A stretch of DNA of 44,987 nucleotides from Clostridia bacterium (GCA_030529995.1 JAUMVT010000012.1:1-44987); one strand, 5' to 3'. Positions 17,024 through 26,571 are shown, counted from the stretch's first letter. Notes: generated by a model not told the origin, from the letters alone. Numbers and translations: made by a program.

Positions 17024-18400
17024 TCACCTCAATGTCCATTCATAGGAGGTTACCGGCACTCCCGTGTCTGCCTCGGGCACGGTGACTTCCTTCAGGCGGA
17101 ACTGCTTGTCGAAGGCATCCTCCAGGGGCACAATGTGTCCGCCGGTGCGCATGGTTTCCCAGTCATCCCGCACGTCAATGCCCCCCAGCTCCTGCACCGT
17201 TTCCAGAAAGACCTCATTGCCCAGGGTGACCCCTGCCCGATCCTTCTCCTGAATGGCCAGCACCACATCGTCCAGGCATACCCGGTTGCCGGTGGCCTGC
17301 CGCAGCTTCACATCCGTGTTGGCCAGGAAGAAAATGCCTCGGCCGTAGGGCAGCCGCTGTGCCCGGCGATCCTGCCAGCAGATTTTTGCCGCCGCCATGT
17401 TTTCCAGGTGCCGGGTGGGGTTGGTGTAGTAGATGGTGGTGCGCTTCTGAATTTCGTGGAGGAGCATTTCCCGGTCGGTCAGCCCGGCACGGAAGGGCAG
17501 CATACAGCTGTAGTATTCCGCCGTACCCTCGGAGTACCAGGAGGAGGTGCCGTAAGGGTTGTCGTTGAGATGAGGCCAGTTGTGCACCATTTCATGGGCG
17601 AGGATGTTCTGCTTTTCCCGCACGGATACAGGCTCGGCATCGTTCCAGCCGAACATGTAGCTGCGCAGGAGTGCCGTGCCGCCGCTGTGGGGGAAGGGAT
17701 CCTTCCGCATGAAAATGCGGTAGGCATGCTGATCATCATGGAAGAAGACCTGCATCTTGCCGAACAGCTTCTTGGTGTAGTCTGCCAGCTCCTGCACATC
17801 GAAGGTAGGCTCGGACAGCCAGTAGTAGCCGAAATCCCCCTCGGTGATCTTCTTCACCTCTCCGAAGGCGAAGTAGCACTGCCGCAGCTTTTCCAGGGGG
17901 CCTTCAAAGGAGCAGTCCCCTTCTCCCCAGGTGCACACCCCCAGGCTGCCTGCCGGCATGGCGGTCATGTCCCACCGGAGGGCGATGGTGCCGGCAAGAT
18001 CCTTCACCTCCCCAAGGAAGTGAATGCCTGCGCCGTTGGCACCTCCGTCCTCGCTGCGCAGGTCAAAATAGGGGCCGCAGACGGTTTTTTCGTCTGCGTA
18101 CCGGGGACGGACGGTGTAGCGGATGGTCAGCATCCCTTCCGTTGCCCGGCCTGCCTGCAAATGCAGCCAGTGATAGGGATAGGGAGTGCTTTCCGTCTCC
18201 GTGAAGGGCACGCTGCCCTTAGCATCCTGAACAGAGACTTCCTCCGGGGCGCATCCGGGAATGGACACGGTCTCCAGCTGGAAGCTGCACAGATTCTCCT
18301 CTGCCGCTGCCTGCCAGCCTTCGATGGCATAGCAGACCTCCATCTTTTCGATGCCCCGTCCGGCAGGATAGGGCTTCAGGGTTACAACACACTTGCTCAT
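17024..18400 (-). CDS. M61-like (glycyl aminopeptidase type) metallopeptidase
   Basis: This 458-residue protein has a gluzincin zinc site: HEMVH at residues 269-273, followed by NW and a downstream WYSEGTAEYYS with the probable third ligand Glu291. The N-terminal 200 residues are beta-rich, as in the M61 and M1 peptidases. The family includes aminopeptidases that release N-terminal glycine or alanine. It is shorter than many M61 proteins because it lacks the C-terminal PDZ domain. No signal peptide is present. The start overlaps the stop of the upstream reductase gene (ATGA), so they are coupled. In context it is the third intracellular peptidase of the operon. Confidence 0.8.
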   Translation of the reverse strand: MSKCVVTLKPYPAGRGIEKMEVCYAIEGWQAAAEENLCSFQLETVSIPGCAPEEVSVQDAKGSVPFTETESTPYPYHWLHLQAGRATEGMLTIRYTVRPRYADEKTVCGPYFDLRSEDGGANGAGIHFLGEVKDLAGTIALRWDMTAMPAGSLGVCTWGEGDCSFEGPLEKLRQCYFAFGEVKKITEGDFGYYWLSEPTFDVQELADYTKKLFGKMQVFFHDDQHAYRIFMRKDPFPHSGGTALLRSYMFGWNDAEPVSVREKQNILAHEMVHNWPHLNDNPYGTSSWYSEGTAEYYSCMLPFRAGLTDREMLLHEIQKRTTIYYTNPTRHLENMAAAKICWQDRRAQRLPYGRGIFFLANTDVKLRQATGNRVCLDDVVLAIQEKDRAGVTLGNEVFLETVQELGGIDVRDDWETMRTGGHIVPLEDAFDKQFRLKEVTVPEADTGVPVTSYEWTLR

Positions 18401-19341
18401 GCTTCCGTTGCCTCCTTGTACACCATGACGGCGGCGGCAATGTCCTCCACCGCCAGCCCTAGAGCATCAAACATGGTGATGTCCGTGTCGCTTTCCCGAC
18501 CCTTGCACTTGCCCAGCAGCAATTCGCCCACCGAGCCGATGATGTGATCTTCCCCGATGAGCCCCTCCTTAAGGGGAATCAGGTACTCGCCGCTTTCCTT
18601 CACGGTGGAGGGAGTATAGTCGCTGTACAGCCGGGCGGCGGCCACCAGATCAGAGGCCACTTCCCGGGTGGTGGGGGTGAAGGTGCCCACGGCGTTAATG
18701 TGCACGCCGGGCTTCACCATGTCCCGGGTCAGGTAAGGCTCCTTGGCCGGGCACACGGTGCAGATGATGTCCGCATCCTTTACCGCCTGAGCCGCGTCTT
18801 CGCAGACCGTTACCGGCAGGTGATACTTTTCCGTCATGTCGGCCGCGTACTTCTTGGCGGCTTCCGGGTTCCGGTCGTACACGGTGACGGAGGTGATGTC
18901 CCGCACCAGCCGAATAGCCGCCAGATGACTCCTTGCCTGAGCCCCTGCGCCGATGACCGCCATGGTGTGGGCGTCCTTCCGTGCCAAGAGATCCGTGGCC
19001 ACGGCGGAGACGCAGCCGGTGCGGATCTCCGTAATGCTGCCTGCCTCAATGAGCCCCACGGTGGTGCAGTGGGCGCTTTCGAACAGGATCACATACCCGA
19101 TGTGGGAAGGGTATTCCGTGCCCATGTTGGGGGCAAAGGCGTTGATCACCTTGGCACCGAAATAATCCCCCACATAGGCAGGCATAAAGCCGAAGGCCGC
19201 CGTGTTGGGCATGTGGGTAATCAGCCGGGGGGGCATGGCGCACTTGCCCTGCTCCAGATCCATCAGAGCCTGCTTCATGGCGGCGGTGCATTTTTCAGGG
19301 GTCAGCAGTTTCCGTACCTGATTTTCTTCAATGACGAGCAT
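18397..19341 (-). CDS. ornithine cyclodeaminase/mu-crystallin family protein
   Basis: This 314-residue NAD(P)-binding protein has a Rossmann motif, VIGAGAQARSHL, at about residues 129-140. The family's ligand-handling residues are recognisable around GAKVINAF (Lys64) and EIRTGCVSAVAT (Arg107). Characterised members deaminate ornithine to proline or reduce cyclic imines and ketimines (mu-crystallin, pyrroline-2-carboxylate reductase, alanine or lysine dehydrogenases); sequence alone does not tell which. It sits between a PatB/MalY-like enzyme and three peptidases. Reduction of an imine formed from a released amino acid is therefore a reasonable guess. There is a strong ribosome site (GGAGGAAATT), and the 3' end overlaps the next gene by 4 nt. 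Confidence 0.85.
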   Translation of the reverse strand: MLVIEENQVRKLLTPEKCTAAMKQALMDLEQGKCAMPPRLITHMPNTAAFGFMPAYVGDYFGAKVINAFAPNMGTEYPSHIGYVILFESAHCTTVGLIEAGSITEIRTGCVSAVATDLLARKDAHTMAVIGAGAQARSHLAAIRLVRDITSVTVYDRNPEAAKKYAADMTEKYHLPVTVCEDAAQAVKDADIICTVCPAKEPYLTRDMVKPGVHINAVGTFTPTTREVASDLVAAARLYSDYTPSTVKESGEYLIPLKEGLIGEDHIIGSVGELLLGKCKGRESDTDITMFDALGLAVEDIAAAVMVYKEATEA

Positions 19342-19356
19342 CCCGAATTTCCTCCT

Positions 19357-20529
19357 TTATGCCATTTCCCGGGCAGCTTGCTTCAGCTGCGCCATGGTAT
19401 CCTGTATCTCCTGATAAGGCAGGGCAAGGGAGTAGCGCATGGCAAGGGGATTGCCGTAGTACTCTTCTCCCCAGTCTCCCAGAAAGCAGGCCTTGTCCAG
19501 CAGCTTTTCCAGCGCCGGCTTTTCAAGGCCTGTGTTTGTATAATCCACCCAGAGGACAAAGGTGCCCTCCGGCACGTCCGCATCGATACCCGGCCAGATT
19601 TCCTTCAGGGTGCGGCACACCGCTTCGGCATTCCGGCGGATGTAGGCATTCAGCTCCCTGACCCAGGCCGCCCCTTCCTCCGTGAAGGCGGACAGCAACC
19701 CTGCGTGCACCATGGGATCCAGACTGCCGTAGTGATCCGCATTCCGCTGGGCGATGAACCGCTCCCGGAAGGCTTCGTCCGGGATGATCACATTGGCGTG
19801 GTTCACTCCTGTCAGGCTGAACACCTTGCCCATGCCGGTGACGGTGACCGCATGCTTGCTGCGGGACACTTCACACAGGGAGGGCACACGCTTGCCCTGC
19901 AGGGTAATCTCGGCAAAGATTTCGTCGCAGAACACGGTGACATCGTACCGATCCGCCAAGTCCATGACGGCCTTCAGGGTCTCCTCTGGGAAGATGGTGC
20001 CGGTAGGGTTGTTGGGGTTGGTCAGAGCCAGAATCCGGTTCTTCCTGTCCGCCATGGCCTTCTCCAGCCCAGGCAGGTCGATCTGATACCGTCCCTCCTG
20101 CTTCAGGAGGGGCACGGCGGTGGTGGGCCTGCCCAGCCGGGTGGCTGCCTGCTCGTACCGGTTGTAGCAGGGGGGCATGATGATGATGCCCTCCTCCGGG
20201 GTTGTCAGCATGCGGATCAGGGTGGCCAGGGTAAAGATGGTGCCCTGGGTGGTGACGATCCACGCCGGGTCAATGGCAAAGCCCCGGACATGCGCCATCC
20301 ACCAGCACACGTGCTGCCGATAGGCGTCCCCCGGCAGGGTAAAGCCGAAGAGCCCGTTTCGGGCGGCTTCCGCTACGCCCCGTGAAAAGGCAGGGCAGGT
20401 GGGAAACTCAAACTCCGCCCCGGAAAAGCCTCGCTTTCCCGCATCCAGAATGCTCTTGGGGGTCAGGACGGTCTTCAGCCAGAACACGCCCCCCTCCCGG
20501 CTGGCATAGGTGTCAAACAGTTCGTTCAT
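19357..20529 (-). CDS. PatB/MalY-type aminotransferase or C-S lyase
   Basis: This 390-residue fold-type-I PLP enzyme shows NPNNPTG (171-177), Asp202 in VFCDEIFAE and the Schiff-base Lys235 in GMGKVFSLTG. The last motif differs from the usual SxSKxFN of cystathionine beta-lyases of this class. Overall pattern and length fit the MalY/PatB group, which cleaves C-S bonds of cystathionine and S-substituted cysteines to pyruvate, ammonia and a thiol. True aminotransferases share the fold and cannot be excluded. It follows the ATPase gene of the peptide transporter after an 18-nt gap, placing it inside the uptake operon rather than with methionine biosynthesis. Confidence 0.8.
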   Translation of the reverse strand: MNELFDTYASREGGVFWLKTVLTPKSILDAGKRGFSGAEFEFPTCPAFSRGVAEAARNGLFGFTLPGDAYRQHVCWWMAHVRGFAIDPAWIVTTQGTIFTLATLIRMLTTPEEGIIIMPPCYNRYEQAATRLGRPTTAVPLLKQEGRYQIDLPGLEKAMADRKNRILALTNPNNPTGTIFPEETLKAVMDLADRYDVTVFCDEIFAEITLQGKRVPSLCEVSRSKHAVTVTGMGKVFSLTGVNHANVIIPDEAFRERFIAQRNADHYGSLDPMVHAGLLSAFTEEGAAWVRELNAYIRRNAEAVCRTLKEIWPGIDADVPEGTFVLWVDYTNTGLEKPALEKLLDKACFLGDWGEEYYGNPLAMRYSLALPYQEIQDTMAQLKQAAREMA

Positions 20530-20547
20530 GCATAGGCCTCTTTTGCT

Positions 20548-21522
20548 TTAGGGATGGAAGCAGGCGCACTGATGCCGGGGTGCAACCTCCGTAAGGGGCG
20601 GATCTTCCCGGCGGCACTGCTCCGTGGCTCGGGGACATCTGTCCGCAAAGCGGCAGCCGGGCTTGGGGTTCACCGGGGTCTTGATTTCCCCGGTCATCAC
20701 CTGATAGGTCTTCCCCTTTTCAAAGTCCGGGTCAGCCTCCGGCACGGCCTGCATCAGCCCGATGGTATAGGGATTCACGGGATGCTCAAACAGCTCCCGG
20801 GTTTCGGCAATCTCCACCATTTTGCCCATGTACATCACCGCCACCCGGTCGGAGATGCACCGCACCACGCTCAGGTCATGGGCAATGAACAGGTAGGTCA
20901 GCCCCATGGATTCCTGCAAATCCATGAGCAGGTTGATGATCTGAGCCTGTACGGACACGTCCAGGGCGGACACGGCTTCATCGCAGACCACAAACTCCGG
21001 GTTCACCGCCAGGGCACGGGCAATGCCGGCACGCTGCCGCTGTCCCCCGGAAAACTCGTGGGGGAAGCGATTGGCGTGCTCCCGGTTCAGCCCCACCCTT
21101 TCCAGCATGGCGTAGACAATTTCGTCCCGCTCTCCCCGGGTGGGGGCAAGGGCTTTGGCGGTGCCCTTCTGAATGGTCAGGCCTTCGGACACGATCTCCC
21201 CGATGGTCATAAAAGGATTCAGGGAGGCGTAAGGATCCTGATAGATCATCTGCATCCTGCTGTACAGCTTCCGCTGCTCCCGGGCAGACACACGGGTAAT
21301 GTCCTGCCCCTGATAGAGGATTTTGCCTCCGTCCGGCTTGTACAGCTTCAGCAGGGTTCTGCCCAGGGTGGTTTTGCCGCAGCCGGATTCGCCTACCAGC
21401 CCCAGGGTTTCCCCCTTCTCCATGGTGAAGGATACATCATCCACCGCGTGGAGCACGGCCTTTCTGCCTACGGTAAAGTACTTCTGCAGATGCTCCACCT
21501 GCAAAATCGGCGCTTCAGCCAT
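20548..21522 (-). CDS. oppF: oligopeptide ABC transporter ATP-binding protein (OppF type)
   Basis: A 324-residue ATPase with Walker A GESGCGKTT (44-52), signature FSGGQRQRAGIA, Walker B VVCDEAVSALD, and the H-loop in FIAHDLSVV. The C-terminal extension carries the family's cysteine cluster (CRFADRCPRA and later cysteines), typical of Opp/Dpp ATPases and possibly binding an Fe-S cluster. It pairs with the OppD-type ATPase 3 nt upstream to power peptide import at the cytoplasmic face of the membrane. It resembles the second importer at 36854 but belongs to the peptide operon. Confidence 0.93.
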   Translation of the reverse strand: MAEAPILQVEHLQKYFTVGRKAVLHAVDDVSFTMEKGETLGLVGESGCGKTTLGRTLLKLYKPDGGKILYQGQDITRVSAREQRKLYSRMQMIYQDPYASLNPFMTIGEIVSEGLTIQKGTAKALAPTRGERDEIVYAMLERVGLNREHANRFPHEFSGGQRQRAGIARALAVNPEFVVCDEAVSALDVSVQAQIINLLMDLQESMGLTYLFIAHDLSVVRCISDRVAVMYMGKMVEIAETRELFEHPVNPYTIGLMQAVPEADPDFEKGKTYQVMTGEIKTPVNPKPGCRFADRCPRATEQCRREDPPLTEVAPRHQCACFHP

Positions 21523-21525
21523 GGA

Positions 21526-22530
21526 TCATTCACCATCCTTTCCGTCTGCCTGCTTGGGGCAGCGGGGATCATACAGCCAGCACCGCACCCGATGCCCCTC
21601 CGCCTCCGTTTCCGGGGGCGTGTGATTCAGGCACACATGCATGCAGCGGCTGCACCGGGCGGCAAAGCCGCAGCCCTTGGGGGGCGCGAACAGATCCGGA
21701 GGCGTGCCGGGGATGCTGATGAGCCGGTCGGGAATCTCCCCGTGCATCTTGGGCACGGAGCCGATGAGCCCCCAGGTGTAGGGGTGCTTGGGGTGATAGA
21801 AAATATCCTTGGCGGTGCCGCTTTCCACAATCTGCCCGGCGTACATCACCGCAATCCGGTCTGCCATCCGTGCCACCACCCCCATGTTGTGGGTGATGAA
21901 GATAATGCCCATGTTCATTTCCCTCTGGGTGGTGCGCATCACCTCCAGAATCTGCGCCTGAATGGTCACATCCAGCGCCGTGGTGGGTTCATCGGCAAAG
22001 AGCAGAGCAGGCTTGCAGGCCAGGGCCATGGCGATCATGACCCGCTGCCGCTGGCCGCCGCTTAAGGTGTGAGGGAAGCGGTTGTACAGGGTTTCCGGGC
22101 TGGGCAGCCCCACCAGACGGAACATGTCCGCAATCCGCTTCTTCGCCTCTTCCTGAGACACGTTTTCGTGGGCACGGAGCATTTCCCGCATTTGCTTGCC
22201 GATCTTGGTGGTGGGGTTCAGGGAGGTCATGGCATCCTGAAAGATCATGGAGAATTCCTTGCCCCGGTAGGCACGCATTTCCTTGTCGGTCTTGCCGGTC
22301 AGCTCCTCCCCGTTGTAGCGGATGCTGCCCCCGGCAATCTTGGCAGGGGGCTCGTCGTTCAGCCGCATAATGGTCTGAATGGTGACAGACTTGCCGCAGC
22401 CGCTTTCCCCCACAATGCCCAGGGTTTCCCCCCGATCCAGATAGAAGTCCACACCCCGGACGGCCTTCACCTCCCCGGCGGCGGTTTCAAAGGATACGTG
22501 GAGATCCTTCACTTCCAGCAGATGACTCAT
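21526..22530 (-). CDS. oppD: oligopeptide ABC transporter ATP-binding protein (OppD type)
   Basis: A 334-residue ATPase with Walker [10 protein letters not shown] (41-49), signature [12 protein letters not shown], Walker [13 protein letters not shown], and the H-loop in FITHNMGVV. The C-terminal extension has a cysteine cluster ([14 protein letters not shown]). It is the partner of the OppF-type protein. Its start overlaps the stop of the permease gene by 4 nt, indicating coupled translation. Whether it handles dipeptides or longer peptides cannot be read from the ATPase. Confidence 0.93.
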   Translation of the reverse strand: MSHLLEVKDLHVSFETAAGEVKAVRGVDFYLDRGETLGIVGESGCGKSVTIQTIMRLNDEPPAKIAGGSIRYNGEELTGKTDKEMRAYRGKEFSMIFQDAMTSLNPTTKIGKQMREMLRAHENVSQEEAKKRIADMFRLVGLPSPETLYNRFPHTLSGGQRQRVMIAMALACKPALLFADEPTTALDVTIQAQILEVMRTTQREMNMGIIFITHNMGVVARMADRIAVMYAGQIVESGTAKDIFYHPKHPYTWGLIGSVPKMHGEIPDRLISIPGTPPDLFAPPKGCGFAARCSRCMHVCLNHTPPETEAEGHRVRCWLYDPRCPKQADGKDGE

Positions 22531-23552
22531 GCACGTACCCTCCTTTCTGCCCGGTGGCGCCGCTTTTCCCGGCGGAAACGGCGGATCACGAAGTCCTCAT
22601 TCCTGAGCCGGGGATCCAGGGCATCCCGCAGGGCGTTGCCGAACATGTACAGGGCGAAGATAATCAGGAAAATCACCAGAGACGGGAAAATGAACACATG
22701 GAACTGGGTCATGAAGTACTTCATGCCGTCGGTGGCCAGCTGACCCAGGGAGGTGGCAGGGGGATTGATGCCCAGACCGATGTAGCTCATGCCTGCCTCC
22801 GCAAAGATGGCGCCGGGAATGGCGGAGCACAGTCCCACTGCCATGTTGCCCAGTATGTTGGGCAGGATGTAGTGGAAGATGATCCGGATGGGGGTGGCGC
22901 CCAGGGTGCGGGCAGCCAGCACGAATTCCCGGTTCTTGAATTGCAGGATTCGCCCCCGGAACGCCCGGGCGGAGCCCATCCACCCGGAGATGGCCAGTGC
23001 CACAATCAGGGAGAAGGCGTTGCCTCCCATGACGATCAGGATCAGGATCATGTAAATCATGGAGGGAATGCACAGCATAATATCCACAATGCGCATGATG
23101 ATCATATCCACCCGGCCGCCCACCCAGCCGGAGATGGCGCCGATGATCATGCCCAGCATGTAGGGCAGCAGGGCGCCCAGAAAGCCGATAACCAGAGACG
23201 TGCGGGTACCCATCCACACCCGGGTGAAAATGTCCCGGCCGGCACTGTCCGTGCCGAACCAGTGGGCGGCGGAGGGTCCCTGTTTCTTTTCCATCAGGGA
23301 GGTGGCGTCAAACTCGTAGGGGGAGAAAATGGGCACGAAGATGGCCAGCAGGATGATGATCAGCATCAGCACCATGCAGAACACCGCCATGGGATTGTGC
23401 CGCAGCCGGTTCCACACCTCCGGCCAGTACCGGGTGGAAGGCCGCTGAGGCTGCTGGATTTTGCTCCGCTCCGCCTCCGTCAGGGGGGTAAAGTCAAGGG
23501 CTTCTTCCTCCATGGGAGAAGCAGCCTTGATTGCTTCCGTTGTTGTATTCAT
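22527..23552 (-). CDS. oppC: oligopeptide ABC transporter permease (OppC type)
   Basis: A 341-residue membrane protein. The cytoplasmic N-terminal extension ends in YWPEVWNRLRHNPMAVFC before the first transmembrane helix. A large loop carrying HWFGTDSAGRDIFTRVWMGT is the OppC/DppC hallmark and is followed by five more helices. The EAA-type loop contacting the ATPases is near AARTLGATPIRIIFHYILPN. It forms a heterodimer with the OppB-type permease. Confidence 0.92.
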   Translation of the reverse strand: MNTTTEAIKAASPMEEEALDFTPLTEAERSKIQQPQRPSTRYWPEVWNRLRHNPMAVFCMVLMLIIILLAIFVPIFSPYEFDATSLMEKKQGPSAAHWFGTDSAGRDIFTRVWMGTRTSLVIGFLGALLPYMLGMIIGAISGWVGGRVDMIIMRIVDIMLCIPSMIYMILILIVMGGNAFSLIVALAISGWMGSARAFRGRILQFKNREFVLAARTLGATPIRIIFHYILPNILGNMAVGLCSAIPGAIFAEAGMSYIGLGINPPATSLGQLATDGMKYFMTQFHVFIFPSLVIFLIIFALYMFGNALRDALDPRLRNEDFVIRRFRREKRRHRAERRVRA

Positions 23553-23564
23553 CTGCTTCCCTCC

Positions 23565-24482
23565 TTACTGAATGCGGACACGGGGATCCACCACGCCGTA
23601 GAGCAGATCCACCAGGAAATTGGCGAACACCACCAGCACCGACTGGAACACCACCAGCCCCAGGGTCATGGTATAGTCCAATCCGGTAATGGAGGTAACG
23701 AAGTAGCTGCCCAGGCCGGGGATGGAAAAGGCCTTCTCGATAATATAGGAGCCCATCAGTGCCCCGGCAATCTCCATGCCCAGGTTGGTAATCATGGGCA
23801 GGATGGCATTGCGGATCTGGTGGAAGAACACCATGCGGAACTTGCTGATGCCCTTGGCCTTGGCGGTCTTCAGGTAATCCTGCTTGCCCACCTCCAGCAT
23901 CAGGGTGCGCATGGAGCGGCAGTGGCTGGAGATAATGCCGATGGACAGGATGAAGGTGGGCAGGATGGTGTGCTTAAAGGACAGCCACTGGCTGGCAGGG
24001 AACCACTTCAGCTTTACGCAGAAGAGCAGCTGCAGCAGTGCCGCCAGCACAAAGGAGGGCAGCGCCGTCAGCAGGATGGTGGTGATCTGACAGGTATAGT
24101 CCAGCTTGCCTCCGCGGAACACGGCGGACAGCACCCCCAGCAGCATGCCCAGAGGGATGCCCACCAGCAGCGCCTGCAGGCCCAGCTGAGCGGTAATGGG
24201 GAAGTAGGTGGCAATCACGTCGTTCACGCTTCGGCCGATATAGGTCAGGGAATAGCCGAAGTCCAGATGGAGCAGATTCCACATATAGGAGGCATACTGC
24301 TCAAGCAGCGGCCGATCCAGTCCGTAGTAGGCCATCATCCGCTCTGCGTTCTTCATGTGCAGGGGATCCTTCAGGATGAAGGGATTGCCGGGCAACAGCC
24401 GCAGCAAAAAGAAGCACACGGTGGCAATGGCCCAGATCGTCAGCACCGAAATCAGCAGTCGCTTGGCAATATACTTAACCAT
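23565..24482 (-). CDS. oppB: oligopeptide ABC transporter permease (OppB type)
   Basis: A 305-residue membrane protein with six predicted helices. The first helix follows MVKYIAKRLLISVLTIWAI, and the OppB/DppB features LRLLPGNPF and the EAA-loop region KTAKAKGISKFRMVFFHQ are clear. It comes 163 nt after the binding-protein gene and 12 nt before the OppC-type gene. The longer gap, with its stem-loops, probably lowers permease expression relative to the binding protein. Confidence 0.92.
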   Translation of the reverse strand: MVKYIAKRLLISVLTIWAIATVCFFLLRLLPGNPFILKDPLHMKNAERMMAYYGLDRPLLEQYASYMWNLLHLDFGYSLTYIGRSVNDVIATYFPITAQLGLQALLVGIPLGMLLGVLSAVFRGGKLDYTCQITTILLTALPSFVLAALLQLLFCVKLKWFPASQWLSFKHTILPTFILSIGIISSHCRSMRTLMLEVGKQDYLKTAKAKGISKFRMVFFHQIRNAILPMITNLGMEIAGALMGSYIIEKAFSIPGLGSYFVTSITGLDYTMTLGLVVFQSVLVVFANFLVDLLYGVVDPRVRIQ

Positions 24483-24645
24483 TGGCTTGTCTCCTTCAGA
24501 AAATAAACATACGGGAGCAGGAATGCATCCCGCTCCCGCAAAACCATTAGCTAACTTAGGATGATATGGTCGGGTTCGTAAGCCTGACGCCTAAAAACAG
24601 AAACCTGTAAGCTTCCTCGCGGCAAAGCTACTTTTGCCGGTGACG
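24483..24645 (-). other. intercistronic stem-loops between binding protein and permease
   Basis: This 163-nt gap holds a CGGCAAA/TTTGCCG hairpin (about 24622-24641) just past the binding-protein stop, a small ACAG-GTTT-CTGT-TTTT structure (about 24592-24607) and a GGGAGC/GCTCCC hairpin (about 24512-24537). None is a full-strength terminator. They could stabilise the upstream mRNA or cause partial termination. Confidence 0.5.
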
Positions 24646-26295
24646 TCAGTCCACCGTAGCGTAGTTGATCATCAGGCCTTCCTGGCTGTCCACCTGCACG
24701 AAGCCGTGGACACGGTCGTTGACAATGTAGTAGCTGCCGTTGAACTGAATGGGCAGGATCACCGCATCATCAATGATGATCTGCTCAGCCTGAGCGAGCA
24801 GGGACAGGCGGGCGGCACGGTCGGATTCCGTGGCAGCCTTGGTCATCAGCTCGTCAAACTGGCTGTTGCTGTAGATGGAGGAGAAGGGAGCGCCTGCACC
24901 CATAACGTCGGACACGGTGCCGCCGGTCATCCAGCAGTTCAGGCTGGTCACCATGGCGGTGGGGGTCACGCTCAGGGACTGATAGTAAATGTCATAGTCC
25001 ATGTACACCATGCTCATGATGGCGCTCTGCACGGGCTGGAGCTCAATCTCGATGTTGTTGATGCCCAGCACACGCTTCCACTCGGACTGAATGGTTTCGG
25101 CCATGAGACGGTACATTTCGGAGTCGAAGGTCAGGTACTTCACGGTAGGCAGCTCGTCCACGCTGCTGTAGCCCAGCTCTTCCAGGGCGGCAGCCAGGTA
25201 AGCCTGTGCCTTGGCTTCATCCCCGGTGAGGGACACGGTTTCCACGGGATACTCGTCGATGTAAGCCACATCATCGGTGGTGCCCAGGCAGGTGGAGCCG
25301 TAGTACCGGGCGGTGGGGGAGCCGGACTCGTTCACGGCGCCTACGATGGCTTCCCGGTTCAGTGCCCAGGACAGGGCAAGGCGGAAGTTCTTGTTGGCCA
25401 GCAGGGCGGTCACGGCTTCGTCACGGGTCTGGAAGCTGCCGTCCGCATAGTAGTAGCCGGTGGTGTTGAACTCCAGCATCTGCATGGCGGAGGAATCATA
25501 GTGATGCGCATACTGCTCGCCTACCAGCTCCACCAGCTCGGTCTTGGCGGAGACGATCACGTCCACCTCGCCGGTCTCGAACATGGAGTAGGCAGTGGAA
25601 GCGGAAGAGTCGGTGGAGGAGAGGATCTTCACATTGCTGATCTGGAAGCTGTCATCCGCATAGATATAGGAGGGATTCTTCTCGAAGGTCAGGTAGGAGC
25701 CGTACACCCACTCGGTGAGGATGTAGGGGCCGGAATACATCAGGTTGTCCGGGGTGCCGCCCAGCGCGTTGCCCTGTGCCTCCGCAAAGGCACGGTTCAG
25801 GGGGCAGGCATTCAGCTCGGGATCAAAGTCAGCGTTGTAGCTGGCCAGGGTGATCTGCAGGGTCTTGTCGTCCAAGGCCTTAATGCCGACTTCGCTTTCG
25901 TCCGCTTCACCGTTCACATAAGCTTCGCCGTTCAGGTAGAAGTTGGCGGTGGAGTCCAGGCCGATCTTGGTCAGCAGGCCGTAGGCAAAGTCGTCAGCGG
26001 TGACGGGGGTGCCGTCGCTGTACACAAGGCCGTCCTTCAGGGTGTAGGTGTAGGTCAGGCCGTCGTCGGACACGGTGTAGCCTTCCGCCGCCTCGGCATA
26101 AGCGGTGCCGTTATAAGGGCGGTACAGGAAGCAGTTGATCAGATAGAACACATCGCTGTCCAGGTTGGACTGGGACTGGGTCCAGTTCAGGGTGTTGGGC
26201 TCGGTGGACTTAATGGTCAGGGAGCCCTCCGCCAGGGCAGCGGCCGAGGTCAGGAGCATGGCCAAGGCCAGCAAGAGGGAGACAAGTTTCTTCAT
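24646..26295 (-). CDS. oppA: peptide ABC transporter substrate-binding protein (family 5, OppA type)
   Basis: This 549-residue exported protein of the SBP_bac_5 family captures the peptide for the transporter encoded downstream. The signal peptide (1-22, MKK then a leucine-rich core) ends in a signal-peptidase-I site ALA-EG with no lipobox cysteine. Family features include the TYTYTLKDGLVYSDGTPVT region (about 95-115), FRLALSWALNREAIV and the C-terminal YYIVNDRVHGF. The ATG at 26295 follows GGAGGTGCGCAAAT. Longer frames upstream lack a ribosome site and would destroy the signal peptide. It is the first gene of the ten-gene operon, with a strong promoter about 80 nt upstream. The ligand is inferred from neighbouring peptidases, not from binding-site residues. 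Confidence 0.9.
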   Translation of the reverse strand: MKKLVSLLLALAMLLTSAAALAEGSLTIKSTEPNTLNWTQSQSNLDSDVFYLINCFLYRPYNGTAYAEAAEGYTVSDDGLTYTYTLKDGLVYSDGTPVTADDFAYGLLTKIGLDSTANFYLNGEAYVNGEADESEVGIKALDDKTLQITLASYNADFDPELNACPLNRAFAEAQGNALGGTPDNLMYSGPYILTEWVYGSYLTFEKNPSYIYADDSFQISNVKILSSTDSSASTAYSMFETGEVDVIVSAKTELVELVGEQYAHHYDSSAMQMLEFNTTGYYYADGSFQTRDEAVTALLANKNFRLALSWALNREAIVGAVNESGSPTARYYGSTCLGTTDDVAYIDEYPVETVSLTGDEAKAQAYLAAALEELGYSSVDELPTVKYLTFDSEMYRLMAETIQSEWKRVLGINNIEIELQPVQSAIMSMVYMDYDIYYQSLSVTPTAMVTSLNCWMTGGTVSDVMGAGAPFSSIYSNSQFDELMTKAATESDRAARLSLLAQAEQIIIDDAVILPIQFNGSYYIVNDRVHGFVQVDSQEGLMINYATVD

Positions 26296-26376
26296 ATTTG
26301 CGCACCTCCGTGATTGTAAACAGTGCCTGCGTGTGGATTGCGCACAAAGCATTCCTACTCAGCTGTTTCCTATGAT

Positions 26377-26405
26377 AAGATAACCATAATGAAAAAGTAT
26401 GTCAA
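26377..26405 (-). promoter_or_regulatory. promoter of the peptide-utilisation operon
   Basis: Minus strand: TTGACA (26405-26400), 17-nt spacer, TATCTT (26382-26377). It is divergent from the amidohydrolase promoter, with about 75 nt between the two -35 boxes, so one regulator could control both. I see no obvious operator palindrome there. Confidence 0.75.
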
Positions 26406-26481
26406 TGGTCTGCATCTTCTTGCATCGCAAAAATACAGAGAAAGAACACACGTCTTCCCCCGCCTGTGCGGCGAAATTCGA

Positions 26482-26511
26482 TTGACAACCCCCGAATCCC
26501 TTTGCTAAGAT
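26482..26511 (+). promoter_or_regulatory. promoter of the amidohydrolase gene
   Basis: TTGACA (26482-26487), 18-nt spacer, TAAGAT (26506-26511). A strong AAAGGAGGATCCTG ribosome site follows before the ATG at 26572. Confidence 0.75.
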
Positions 26512-26571
26512 AGGCTCGTGATTTCATGGGGCAACAATGCAGATATTGTTTTTGATTAAAGGAGGATCCTG

